From a bacterium (lineage in GTDB: Bacteria; UBP6; UBA1177): a DNA stretch of 64,000 nucleotides. The translations under genes were made by a program, and so were the position numbers. The stretch's first letter is position 1. Each line of letters starts with the position of its first letter. The stretch lies in assembly GCA_017405875.1 (NCBI GenBank), contig JAFQZM010000031.1, forward strand, positions 17,532 to 81,531, read 5' to 3'. Under the pieces are notes generated by a model. That model had not been told where the DNA came from. It did not search any database and saw nothing but the letters and a program-made list of their open reading frames with translations. This document shows, piece after piece, positions 22,682 through 30,564 of this stretch.

Positions 22682-23476
22682 CTATTCCGAATCTTCTTCG
22701 GTTTTGATGAATTCGACTATCTGCTGATCGCAGAATATTGCATTGATTTCTCTGCCGTTTGCAAGTTTAAAGCGGCCGCGGCCGTGCCATTTGCCGTTTT
22801 TCCATTCGCCGGAGTATTCGGCTTTGTCGGCATATTTGAAAGTGCCTGTGCCAGATATCGAACCGCCTTCGAACTCGCCGTAATAAGAGCTTCCGTCGGG
22901 AAAAATCAGCGAGCCGTAACCGTCCATTTTGTCGTTTTTCCAGGTCCCGTTGTACTTTATGCCGTTTGCGTAAACGTAGATCCCGTGCCCGTCCTTCTGC
23001 CCTTCCTTCCAGTGTCCTTCGTAGACGTCTCCGTTTTCGAGCACCAGTTTTCCTTTTCCGTCGCGGAGTCCGTCAAAGGTTTCGCCGTAATATCCGGGCT
23101 TCGGTTTTGGTTTTTCCGCCGGTTTAGGTTCAGGTTTCGGCAGCAGTGTTTCATGTGAAACATTTTTGTTTTCTTCAGTTTTTTCAGCTTCTTCGGATGG
23201 TTTAGGCGCAGTTTCCGGCAATTTCGGATTTTCCTCACGAAGCACTGTCTTTTCCTTTTTGGCTTTCTCTTTTTTCCTGTATTTTTTCGGAAGTTCGATC
23301 AGACTTTCCTTCGGTTTTTTATAGTCTTCGCGGTAACCGTTGATCCTTTCGTCGGTCTGCGGCAGAGGTGCGATTTCACGACCTTCCGTCAGAGATTCAG
23401 CCGATTCGGTATCATCGGATGCCGGAATAAAAAACGGAAACGATAGAAACAAAAAGAAGACAAAAAGAAGTTTCAT
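22682..23476 (-). CDS. Secreted MORN-repeat protein
   Basis: The 264-residue product has an N-terminal signal peptide (MKLLFVFFLFLSFPFF), a Lys/Glu/Pro-rich linker (about 30-130) and about five MORN repeats of 22-23 residues with the Y-x-G-x-W/F-x-x-G-x-x-x-G-x-G pattern (for example YEGHWKEGQKDGHG, YSGEWKNGKWHGRG). MORN repeats form elongated beta structures that bind lipids or proteins. It is probably periplasmic or envelope-associated. It lies 24 bp downstream of the LPP20-like gene on the same strand, so the two are probably co-transcribed, and it converges on the sigma-like gene with a 3-bp gap. Confidence 0.85.
   Translation of the reverse strand: MKLLFVFFLFLSFPFFIPASDDTESAESLTEGREIAPLPQTDERINGYREDYKKPKESLIELPKKYRKKEKAKKEKTVLREENPKLPETAPKPSEEAEKTEENKNVSHETLLPKPEPKPAEKPKPKPGYYGETFDGLRDGKGKLVLENGDVYEGHWKEGQKDGHGIYVYANGIKYNGTWKNDKMDGYGSLIFPDGSSYYGEFEGGSISGTGTFKYADKAEYSGEWKNGKWHGRGRFKLANGREINAIFCDQQIVEFIKTEEDSE
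23147..23162. promoter_or_regulatory. Near-consensus parS-like site (one mismatch)
   Basis: TGTTTCATGTGAAACA differs from the perfect parS TGTTTCACGTGAAACA by one central base. It lies in the MORN gene, encoding VSHET. The loss of the central CG dyad may abolish ParB binding. Confidence 0.35.
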
Positions 23477-23500
23477 GAAAATTTTGAAAAATGGAAAAAC

Positions 23501-24076
23501 TTATTTTTTCTGAGCTTCGATCTCTTTTGAAAGTTCGTCGAAAGCCTTGTCCGCTCTTTCAGTGACTGCCTTTCTGACGCTTTCGCTGAGCTGGCTCATG
23601 CTGTTGACTGTATTTTTGAATTTTTCGAGATCTGCACACATAAGCATGTAGAGCGTCCCGGAATCGGAGATCCAGCTTTCCTTCTGTTCGGTACCCGAAA
23701 GAGTGAGATCAGTGATCTGTTTTGCAACGTCAACGATGTGCTGTTCGTCATTTGCCGCCGTTCCGAATTCCTCACCACCGGTCGTCGTCGACTGGTAGTC
23801 TTTAAGCATCGACTGAACTTTGAGTTCAAGCATTCTTGCGATTTCGGTTCTGCCTCTGCCCATTGCAGTGGTACGCATCATCGAAACGTTTCTTGAACCT
23901 GCAGCACTTCCTACGCCGCATATCTGCTGAGCTGTACTCGAGCTGCCGAGAACCCATTTCGGAGCACCGTCGAATTCGTTTTTAACTGCATCGCTTGTTT
24001 TTTTGTCAGTGCTGCCGCATGCTGCCAAAACCATAAGAAAAATAATGGAAACGATGGTAATCAATGATTTTTTCAT
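23501..24076 (-). CDS. LPP20-family lipoprotein
   Basis: The 191-residue product has a signal peptide and lipobox ending VLAAC, then GAPKWVLG and ICGVGSAAGS segments followed by a helical TTAMGRGRTEIARML stretch; this is the layout of the LPP20 lipoprotein family first seen in Helicobacter. These proteins sit in the outer membrane or at the surface, and their role is poorly defined. Ribosome site GGAGG precedes the ATG, and a promoter with a 16-bp spacer lies upstream. It is followed by the MORN gene. Confidence 0.85.
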   Translation of the reverse strand: MKKSLITIVSIIFLMVLAACGSTDKKTSDAVKNEFDGAPKWVLGSSSTAQQICGVGSAAGSRNVSMMRTTAMGRGRTEIARMLELKVQSMLKDYQSTTTGGEEFGTAANDEQHIVDVAKQITDLTLSGTEQKESWISDSGTLYMLMCADLEKFKNTVNSMSQLSESVRKAVTERADKAFDELSKEIEAQKK

Positions 24077-24109
24077 AATTTACCTCCTTATTAAACAAAA
24101 AACGCATAT

Positions 24110-24137
24110 ATCTTATTTAAAATAGCTTAATCGTCAA
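24110..24137 (-). promoter_or_regulatory. Promoter for the LPP20-MORN transcript
   Basis: On the minus strand, TTGACG (24137-24132) and TAAGAT (24115-24110) are separated by 16 bp, about 35 bp upstream of the start at 24076. Confidence 0.6.
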
Positions 24138-24221
24138 GTCCGCTCATTTAATGCGGATATTTGTTGAAAAAAAACATCGTTTGCTTTAAACTGCGCCGCT
24201 TTTGATTTTTTGGAGGCAGTT

Positions 24222-26489
24222 TTGTCTGAAATTCAGGATGAAGCTCTTGTTTCGCTTTACGGCGAAGCTATTGATTTCGCAGAACGAATGCAGACGCCTC
24301 TAACATCCCTGCACTTTCTTCTCGCCTATTTTTCAGCTCCGAGCGAGGCGGCAGCAATACTTGAGAGTCTTCAGATCTCGTATCAGGCTGTAGCGAAGAC
24401 CTACAATTCCATGCTGAAAGACGCAAAAATTTCCGGTGTAAGCGTGGAAGAAAAGAAAGGTGTGATAAAATTACTGGAAAAAAGCGCCGCTTCATACTGT
24501 TCGAATCCCGGTCAGCCGGTAAATCCGACCCATTTTCTCGCAGCTTTGACGAGCACACGCGAAACTCTCGCATACAGAATACTCGACACGATGGGAGTTG
24601 TATCAAAGATCCGCACGTCGGCACTGGCGCACATAGACGCCCCGATAAAAAAAGCCACGAACCGCGCAAACGAGATGCAGCAGGAATCGACGAAAGTCTA
24701 TCCTTCTTTCAAAACCGAAACCAGAAGCAGCCCGAGCATTTCAGTTGACGAAAGCGCGATCTCCCTTTTCGGAAGGAACCTCACGCGGGAAGCGTTTGAA
24801 GGAAAAATCGATCCGATCTTCGGAAGAAGCCGCGAAATCGAAACGATAATCGACATTCTGGGAAGGAAAAACAGCAACAATCCGATGATCATCGGTCCTG
24901 CCGGAAGCGGAAAAACTGCGATCGTCGAGGCTGTCGCGCTCAGGCAGAAAGAAGAAGGTCTGCTTCCCGATATCGAAATCTGGGAACTCAGGCTCTCTTC
25001 ACTCATCGGGGGAACGGAATACCGCGGCTCTCTGGAAAAAAGGATTTCAGAACTGCTTGATTTTGTTGATAAAAACCGCGGCAGGATCATCGTTTTCATT
25101 GACGAGATCCACCTGCTTTATTCTTCAGGCAATGACACGCTGGCAAACATGCTCAAGCCGGCGCTGTCACGCGGAAACTTCCCGCTCATCGGAGCGACGA
25201 CGACCGAAGAATTCAACAAATTCATTGCAAAAGATCCCGCGATGGAGAGACGTTTTTCGATCGTGAAGGTCGAAGAACCCAAAAGCGAAGAGCTTCTTCT
25301 CATCGTTTCCAACGCGGCGAAAACTCTGGAAAATTACCACGGCGTAACTTTCGGTGACGAAAATTTCATAAAAGCGGCGATAACTCTGAGCGACCGCTAT
25401 ATTTCAGGCAAAAGTCAGCCCGACAAAGTACTCTCTCTGCTCGACACTCTGGGAAGCATTCTGAAACGGGAAAGAAGAACCGAAGCCAATAAAGACGATC
25501 TTGTATCTCTGGTTTCGAACCAGACGGGAATCCCGCAGGAAAATCTTCTTATCGACACGGCGAAAATCGTGAACACTCTGCCCGAAGTTCTCGACCGCTC
25601 GATAGTAGGGCAGAAAAGTGCGAAAGAGCGAATTTCGAGGATTTTTGCGAGGAAATTCAGCAATAAACCGGTCGGAAAGCCGCTTGCATCGATGATTTTC
25701 GCAGGTCCTACCGGCACGGGAAAGACTGAAACTGCGAAAAAACTGGCTTCGTTCCTTTTCGGAAGCCCCGACAGAATGGTGGTTTTCGACATGAGCGAAT
25801 TTCAGGAATCGCATTCCGTCTCGAAACTTATCGGCGCGCCTCCCGGATATTCCGGCTACGACGAAGGCGGCAAGCTGACCGAGGCTTTCAGGCGCGAACC
25901 TTACCAGCTTCTCCTGCTTGACGAAATAGAAAAGGCAGATCCGAAAGTCCTCACCGTCCTGCTACAGATTCTTGAAGAAGGAAGAATTACCGATACGCGC
26001 GGTTTCACCGCCGACATGAGCGAATCGATAGTCATCATGACGACCAATCTGGGAGCGGAACTTTTTTCAGCCGGCAGAGTCGGTTTCGGCGAGGCTGACA
26101 CCAGCGCTAAATCAGCCGAAATAGTCAATAAAATCGAAGGTTTCCTTTCGCCGGAACTTGTAAACCGCGTTGACGATATCGTCCTTTTCAAACCTTTCTC
26201 GCAGGAAGATTTCGTGAAACTTGCGGGAGCCGCATTCAACGAAACTCTTAAAAAGGTCAACAGCATGGAAAACTGCTCGCTGTCAATTGAAGATCCGAAA
26301 TCGGCTCAGGAACTCATCATTTCAAAGATGACGGCGCGCGACAAACTCATGGGAGCAAGAGCCGTCAAAAGGATTGTCGGAAAATTTTTCGAAGGGGCAT
26401 TCCTCGAAGAATACTACAAAAATTCAGACAAACAGAGTGATTTTCTCTGCTGCGTCCGCGACAACGAGTTCGTTTTTGAAAGAAAATAG
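24222..26489 (+). CDS. clpA: ClpA-type AAA+ unfoldase of the Clp protease
   Basis: The TTG at 24222 is chosen because GGAGG sits 5 nt upstream at 24212-24216; an in-frame TTG at 24210 overlaps that site. The 755-residue product matches the length of E. coli ClpA (758) and has an N-terminal Clp-N double repeat (about 1-140), D1 with GPAGSGKT near 225 and FIDEIHLL, and D2 with GPTGTGKT near 495 and LLDEIEKA. There is no ClpB/ClpC middle domain. A VGFG hydrophobic motif in D2 is a candidate ClpP-docking loop. It unfolds substrates for ClpP. No clpS or clpP gene is in the window. Confidence 0.9.
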   Translation: MSEIQDEALVSLYGEAIDFAERMQTPLTSLHFLLAYFSAPSEAAAILESLQISYQAVAKTYNSMLKDAKISGVSVEEKKGVIKLLEKSAASYCSNPGQPVNPTHFLAALTSTRETLAYRILDTMGVVSKIRTSALAHIDAPIKKATNRANEMQQESTKVYPSFKTETRSSPSISVDESAISLFGRNLTREAFEGKIDPIFGRSREIETIIDILGRKNSNNPMIIGPAGSGKTAIVEAVALRQKEEGLLPDIEIWELRLSSLIGGTEYRGSLEKRISELLDFVDKNRGRIIVFIDEIHLLYSSGNDTLANMLKPALSRGNFPLIGATTTEEFNKFIAKDPAMERRFSIVKVEEPKSEELLLIVSNAAKTLENYHGVTFGDENFIKAAITLSDRYISGKSQPDKVLSLLDTLGSILKRERRTEANKDDLVSLVSNQTGIPQENLLIDTAKIVNTLPEVLDRSIVGQKSAKERISRIFARKFSNKPVGKPLASMIFAGPTGTGKTETAKKLASFLFGSPDRMVVFDMSEFQESHSVSKLIGAPPGYSGYDEGGKLTEAFRREPYQLLLLDEIEKADPKVLTVLLQILEEGRITDTRGFTADMSESIVIMTTNLGAELFSAGRVGFGEADTSAKSAEIVNKIEGFLSPELVNRVDDIVLFKPFSQEDFVKLAGAAFNETLKKVNSMENCSLSIEDPKSAQELIISKMTARDKLMGARAVKRIVGKFFEGAFLEEYYKNSDKQSDFLCCVRDNEFVFERK

Positions 26490-26492
26490 CGG

Positions 26493-26708
26493 TTATTCCT
26501 TGGTTTTCAGAAGATTTTCAAAGTAGGCGATCATATCTTTCGCGCGAAGTTTTTTCTTTCTGACAAGATTAAGTTCCGCTTCATCGGCAGGCGTGAAGAC
26601 CTTTTTCGACGAAAGTTCGCCGGAAAGTGCGTTCAGTTTCGCGTGCTCTTCCTTAAGCTGCGCCAACTTTGCAAGAATTTCTTCCCGCGAAAAATTATCC
26701 TGGCTCAT
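26493..26708 (-). CDS. YdcH/DUF465-like small protein
   Basis: The 71-residue product is a helical hairpin with a long heptad-like helix (LAKLAQLKEEHAKLNALSGE) followed by LVRKKKLRAKDMIAYFENLL, matching the DUF465/YdcH pattern (H-x-x-L then K-x-K-L-x-x-K-D-x-I). These are small cytoplasmic proteins of unknown role, often coiled coils. It overlaps tsaB by 4 bp (ATGA) and is therefore translationally coupled to it; it converges on clpA with a 3-bp gap. Confidence 0.7.
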   Translation of the reverse strand: MSQDNFSREEILAKLAQLKEEHAKLNALSGELSSKKVFTPADEAELNLVRKKKLRAKDMIAYFENLLKTKE

Positions 26709-27439
26709 TTTGTTGCCTCCTGAAGTTCGCCTTCAACATAAAAATTGCCGTTACTATCAAGATTTGCCGGTAAAATCACATGGTTAACAATGTAAGGTTC
26801 CGCCGTCACATCGACTTTTTTCGTGTCGGGAAGAGAATCGAATCTGGACTTGTCGAAGGAAAAACCGTCGAAACGCACTTTTTTGACTGAAAAAATCTTC
26901 TCAAGTTCAGGGATTATCTCGCTTCCGCACTCTATCGGAGCGACGATCTCGGCATTTTTTCCCGAAAAACCCGCAAAAAAAGAAGAAATATTTTCGTAAG
27001 GCGGCTTTATGAAGATGTCGCCGCGCAGGATTTTGTTGTTTTTATCGAGGACCGCAGCGAAATATTCACCTTTGTTGAAGGGAATGAGAACGATCCTCAC
27101 ATCTTCGGCGCACGGCTCGCAAAGAGCCGAAATGAACGAAAACGAACTCACCGTTTCGACCGTTTTAACCCCGAGCGAATAGATATACGCCAGAAAAAAC
27201 GCCGTTCCCGTCTTTATTCCGGTGAAAGCGCCCGGCCCGTTGCCGATAACAACCCGCGGAAGCTCCGTCAGATCAAGGTTCCCGACAGTTTTCCCGAACT
27301 CTTCCGGCAGATAGCGGCTGAGTTTCGACTTTTCAAAGTTCCCCGCCTTGAAAACCGATCCTTTTCCATCGGCACCGCCGAAAAAAATGTTTGAAGAAGA
27401 AGCGTCGAAAATGAGAATATTTTTGAATTTTTCAGCCAA
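26705..27439 (-). CDS. tsaB: tRNA threonylcarbamoyladenosine synthesis protein TsaB
   Basis: The 244-residue product has the TsaB hallmarks: an N-terminal ILIFDASSSN strand of the ASKHA fold and GNGPGAFTGIKTG near residue 85-97 (consensus GPGSFTGLRxG). TsaB is the inactive homologue of TsaD and stabilises the TsaBDE complex that adds the threonylcarbamoyl group to A37 of ANN-decoding tRNAs. The C-terminal half is more divergent, as usual. The YdcH-like gene follows in an ATGA overlap. Confidence 0.9.
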   Translation of the reverse strand: MAEKFKNILIFDASSSNIFFGGADGKGSVFKAGNFEKSKLSRYLPEEFGKTVGNLDLTELPRVVIGNGPGAFTGIKTGTAFFLAYIYSLGVKTVETVSSFSFISALCEPCAEDVRIVLIPFNKGEYFAAVLDKNNKILRGDIFIKPPYENISSFFAGFSGKNAEIVAPIECGSEIIPELEKIFSVKKVRFDGFSFDKSRFDSLPDTKKVDVTAEPYIVNHVILPANLDSNGNFYVEGELQEATK

Positions 27440-27503
27440 ATCGCACCCTTAAATATCCACAAAACGCCTAATTATGCTGCCGGAGCAAGTTAAATCAAGA
27501 AAA

Positions 27504-27590
27504 ATTTCGCGGTTGCTGAGCTTGTCGAAATAAATCCGTTCCCTTCGACAGGGCTCAGGGACCTATTTCGCGGTTGCTGAGCTTGTCGAA
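27504..27590. repeat. REP-like element: two 26-bp direct repeats with an inverted core
   Basis: Copies at 27504-27529 and 27565-27590 are identical (core GGTTGCTGAGCTTGTCGAA). Between them, 27542-27560 reads as an approximate inverse (CCTTCGACAGGGCTCAGGG), so the region can fold into hairpins. It lies in the 229-bp gap between tsaB and the phosphomannomutase gene. Such GCTGAGCTTGTCGAA repeats recur in many genomes as intergenic palindromes. Confidence 0.85.
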
Positions 27591-27603
27591 GCAGTCGCAT
27601 CAA

Positions 27604-27631
27604 TTTACAAAAAAATTATTTCTGCTAAAAT
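27604..27631 (+). promoter_or_regulatory. Promoter for the phosphomannomutase gene
   Basis: TTTACA at 27604-27609 and TAAAAT at 27626-27631 with a 16-bp spacer, 38 bp upstream of the start at 27669. Confidence 0.6.
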
Positions 27632-27668
27632 ACTGCGGTTTTTTTAAAGACTTTTTGTGGAGAAAAAG

Positions 27669-29042
27669 ATGAAAATCAACAGAACAATTTTCAGACAGTA
27701 TGATGTCAGAGGCTATGTAAATGTCGATTTAACTGATGATTTTGCCTACAATCTGGCACGCGGATGCGCAAGTTTCTACAAGAAAAAACTCCCGACTTTT
27801 AAAACTGTTTCGATCGGTCACGATGCGAGACTGAGCTCGCCTTCTTTTGCTCAGGCTATGATAAAAGGTTTCAACGACAGTGGTATCGACACGATCTTTC
27901 TCGGCATGATCCCGACGGGTCTCTGCTATTTCTCGATGTTCAATATCGACGTTCAGGGCGCGGTAATGATCACGGGAAGCCACAATCCGCCTGAATACAA
28001 CGGTTTCAAAGTAAACCTCATCGATCTTCCAGTCTACGGCGACGGAATTCAGGAAATCGCGGATATCATGGAAGCTGACGACTTCCTCAACCCTGAAAAG
28101 AAGGGGACGAACAGCACCTACAACATCATTCCCGATTTTGAAAAGTTCATTTTCAAGACGATACACATCGATCATCCCGAAAAAATCAAACTCGTAGTCG
28201 ATGCGGGAAACGGTGTTGGCGGCTTTGTCGCAGTTCCGATCATGCGCAAGATGGGGCTCAACGTCATCAGCATTTTTGAAGAACCAGACGGCAGATTCCC
28301 GAACCATCACCCCGATCCGACAGTAGAGGCTTACATCCAGAAGATGATCGCGGCTGTAAAGGAAAACGGCGCAGATCTCGGTATCGGTTTTGACGGCGAC
28401 GCAGACAGGATCGGTATCGTTGACAGAAACGGAAAAATCATTTGGGGAGACAAAATCCTCAATATTTTCGCAAGAAGCGTTCTCGAAGAAGTTCCCGGCG
28501 CGGCAATCGTCGGAGATGTAAAGTGCAGCAAGACTCTTTACGACGATATCGCAGCTCACGGCGGCAAACCGGTAATGTGGAAGGCCGGGCACTCGCTCAT
28601 AAAAGCAAAAATGAAAGAGATCGGAGCAGCTTTCGGCGGAGAAATGAGCGGACATGTTTTCTTCAAACAGCGCTTCTTCGGATATGACTGCGCGATCTAT
28701 TCCGCATTCAGGATGCTTGAGATAATCGGAAAACACGGTGCCGATTTCGACAAACTTCTTGAAGGAATCCCCGAAACTTTCTCGACACCCGAACTCAGGA
28801 TCGAAGTCGACGAGACGAAAAAGTTCCAGATCGTTGAAAACGTTGTCAATTTCTTCAAAAACGGCGGCTACGAAGTGAACGACATCGACGGCGTCAGAGT
28901 CACTTTCAAAGACGGCTGGGGCTTAATGCGTCCGAGCAACACGCAGAACGTCATCGTCATGAGAGTCGAAGCCGAAACGCCTGAAAGAATGGCTGAGATC
29001 AAAAAACTTCTCGAGGACAAGCTCAACGAATTCAACAAATAA
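27669..29042 (+). CDS. Phosphomannomutase/phosphoglucomutase
   Basis: The ATG at 27669 follows GTGGAG with 6-nt spacing; an in-frame GTG at 27657 overlaps that site. The 457-residue product has the alpha-D-phosphohexomutase motifs in order: ITGSHNPPEYNG near 100 (active-site serine), GFDGDADRIGIVD near 242 (metal-binding aspartates), GGEMSGH near 325 (sugar binding) and RPSNTQN near 420 (phosphate binding). It interconverts 1- and 6-phosphohexoses, feeding GDP-mannose or glycan synthesis. ManB/AlgC-like proteins have this length; the sugar preference cannot be told from sequence alone. The Fic gene starts 1 nt after the stop. Confidence 0.9.
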   Translation: MKINRTIFRQYDVRGYVNVDLTDDFAYNLARGCASFYKKKLPTFKTVSIGHDARLSSPSFAQAMIKGFNDSGIDTIFLGMIPTGLCYFSMFNIDVQGAVMITGSHNPPEYNGFKVNLIDLPVYGDGIQEIADIMEADDFLNPEKKGTNSTYNIIPDFEKFIFKTIHIDHPEKIKLVVDAGNGVGGFVAVPIMRKMGLNVISIFEEPDGRFPNHHPDPTVEAYIQKMIAAVKENGADLGIGFDGDADRIGIVDRNGKIIWGDKILNIFARSVLEEVPGAAIVGDVKCSKTLYDDIAAHGGKPVMWKAGHSLIKAKMKEIGAAFGGEMSGHVFFKQRFFGYDCAIYSAFRMLEIIGKHGADFDKLLEGIPETFSTPELRIEVDETKKFQIVENVVNFFKNGGYEVNDIDGVRVTFKDGWGLMRPSNTQNVIVMRVEAETPERMAEIKKLLEDKLNEFNK

Positions 29043-29043
29043 A

Positions 29044-30048
29044 ATGGCAGAAAAGAAAAAGATCTACACTCCGCCATTCACGATAACGGCTGAAACAGTC
29101 AATTTAGTGGCGGAAATCTCGGCTCTGCTTGAGCGTTTTGCGATCCGTCTCGAACAGGCTGACGGGCTCAAGCTGCGCAAAGTGAACCGCATGAAAACAA
29201 TCCGCGGCTCTCTTGCAATCGAAGGGAACTCCCTTTCCGAAGAGCAGGTCACAGCTCTGATCGAAGGGAAACACGTCGTTGCGCCGATAAAGGAGATCCA
29301 GGAAGTTAGAAACGCGATCCTTGCCTACGAACAGTTTCCGAATCTCGATCCTTTCAGCGTCAAAGATCTGCTCAAAGCTCACGGAATCATGGCTTTGGGA
29401 CTGGTGGACAACCCCGGAAATTTCAGGCGCGGAGGAGTCGGCGTGATGGGCAGAAGCGGGATCTCGCATGTCGCTCCGCCGGCACACATGGTTTCAGGAC
29501 TTATATCTGATCTTTTCGAGTGGCTGAAAAATGCAGAAGACCACATACTTATAAAAAGCAGTGTTTTTCATTACGAATTCGAGTTCATCCATCCGTTTGA
29601 AGACGGCAACGGCAGAATGGGAAGATTCTGGCAGTCGAGACTTCTCGCGGAATGGAATCCCGTTTTCGCACACCTGCCTATCGAAAACATGATCTGGGAA
29701 AATCAGGCCGGATACTACAAGGCGATCGAACAAAGCACAGACGATGCCGATTCAGGAGTTTTTGTTGAATTTATGCTGAAGATGATTGCCAACACCATAA
29801 AGAGGCTCCGGTTTGCCGACAAAACGGCATTGGATGTCGGTGTAAATGTCGGTGCAAATGTCGGTGTAAATGAAGTCAAAATTCTTGATTTGATTAGAGA
29901 AAATCCTGAAATATCGGCAAAAACGGCGGCTGAGCATCTGAACATCAGCCAACGGCAGGCAGAGCGGCTTTTTTCGGCTTTGAAAGAAAAAAATCTTATA
30001 AAGCGTATCGGTGCCGACAAAAACGGTCATTGGGAAATCCAAGACTGA
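29044..30048 (+). CDS. Fic/DOC family AMP-transferase with C-terminal winged helix
   Basis: The 334-residue product has a Fic core with HPFEDGNGRMGR near 182, the catalytic histidine and nucleotide-binding loop. An N-terminal inhibitory helix reads SLAIEGN near 57-63, matching [S/T]xxxE[G/N], so it is a class II Fic with built-in autoinhibition. A short tandem repeat encodes VGVNVGANVGVN (about 265-276), followed by a winged-helix DNA-binding-like domain (NISQRQAERLFSALKEK). Fic enzymes usually transfer AMP to target proteins; the target is unknown. The start is 1 nt from the phosphomannomutase stop, suggesting one transcript. Confidence 0.9.
   Translation: MAEKKKIYTPPFTITAETVNLVAEISALLERFAIRLEQADGLKLRKVNRMKTIRGSLAIEGNSLSEEQVTALIEGKHVVAPIKEIQEVRNAILAYEQFPNLDPFSVKDLLKAHGIMALGLVDNPGNFRRGGVGVMGRSGISHVAPPAHMVSGLISDLFEWLKNAEDHILIKSSVFHYEFEFIHPFEDGNGRMGRFWQSRLLAEWNPVFAHLPIENMIWENQAGYYKAIEQSTDDADSGVFVEFMLKMIANTIKRLRFADKTALDVGVNVGANVGVNEVKILDLIRENPEISAKTAAEHLNISQRQAERLFSALKEKNLIKRIGADKNGHWEIQD
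29836..29871 (+). repeat. Three 12-bp in-frame repeats in the Fic linker
   Basis: GTCGGTGTAAAT, GTCGGTGCAAAT and GTCGGTGTAAAT abut, encoding VGVN, VGAN, VGVN. Copy-number change would keep the frame and alter the linker between Fic and winged-helix domains. Confidence 0.85.
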
Positions 30049-30181
30049 AAATCGACATGATCTAATCAAATTTTCAATTACATGACACTTTTGAAAAGAA
30101 TATTTCTTGGTATTTGAGATTTTTATTTTTTAATATTTTCATATATTTAAATAAATTTCTCAAATTTTTGTTAAAATTTTA

Positions 30182-30209
30182 TTGACAAATTCAAAATTTA
30201 TTATTAGAT
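30182..30209 (+). promoter_or_regulatory. Promoter for the secreted Ada-like protein
   Basis: TTGACA at 30182-30187 and TTAGAT at 30204-30209 with a 16-bp spacer (a TAGATA is possible at 17). The surrounding 200 bp from 30049 is AT-rich and holds nothing else I recognise. Confidence 0.5.
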
Positions 30210-30251
30210 AATTTCTGCTTTTTTGTTAATTTTTTAATTGGAGTGTTTGCT

Positions 30252-30500
30252 ATGAAAAAACTTGTTTCCAAACTTTTCGTCTTGGCTGTAATGATTTTTT
30301 CATTTTCAGTTGTATTCGCGGCAGAAATCCACTGCAACCCCGACACAAAAACGTGCCACAAGTCAACATGCCGTTACTACAACTGCAAAGGATGCACCAA
30401 AGTTTTCAATTCGGAAGAAGAAGCTTTGGAAAACGGTTACAAATTCTGTCAGGTCTGCTCGAAAGAGAAAAAAGAATCTCCTAAAAAAAGCAAAAAGTAA
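30252..30500 (+). CDS. Exported small Cys-rich protein with Ada-like metal-binding motif
   Basis: The ATG at 30252 follows GGAG at 30240-30243; a GTG at 30243 overlaps it. The 82-residue product has a signal peptide (about 1-24, ending VFAA) and a mature part with STCRYYNC, then NSEEEALENGYKFCQVC. This resembles the zinc-binding N-terminal fold of Ada (C-x-x-x-C, F-x-S-x-x-E-A-x-x-x-G-Y-x-P-C-x-x-C) but in a secreted context, so binding of a metal or redox role outside the cytoplasm is plausible. The tail is Lys/Ser-rich. A Rho-independent terminator follows. Confidence 0.7.
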   Translation: MKKLVSKLFVLAVMIFSFSVVFAAEIHCNPDTKTCHKSTCRYYNCKGCTKVFNSEEEALENGYKFCQVCSKEKKESPKKSKK

Positions 30501-30528
30501 CTCGGGTTCATTTTTGCCAGCAAAACGG

Positions 30529-30552
30529 GGCCGGTCAAAACCGGCCTTTTTT
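30529..30552 (+). terminator. Rho-independent terminator
   Basis: GGCCGGT at 30529-30535 pairs with ACCGGCC at 30540-30546 around a CAAA loop, followed by six T residues. It ends the transcript of the gene at 30252. Confidence 0.9.
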
Positions 30553-30564
30553 ATTTGTATTTAA

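Noticed and set aside
27729..28736. A 335-codon frame antisense to the phosphomannomutase gene
   Set aside because: It lies entirely antisense to a strong coding gene with intact motifs; the protein has no recognisable features.
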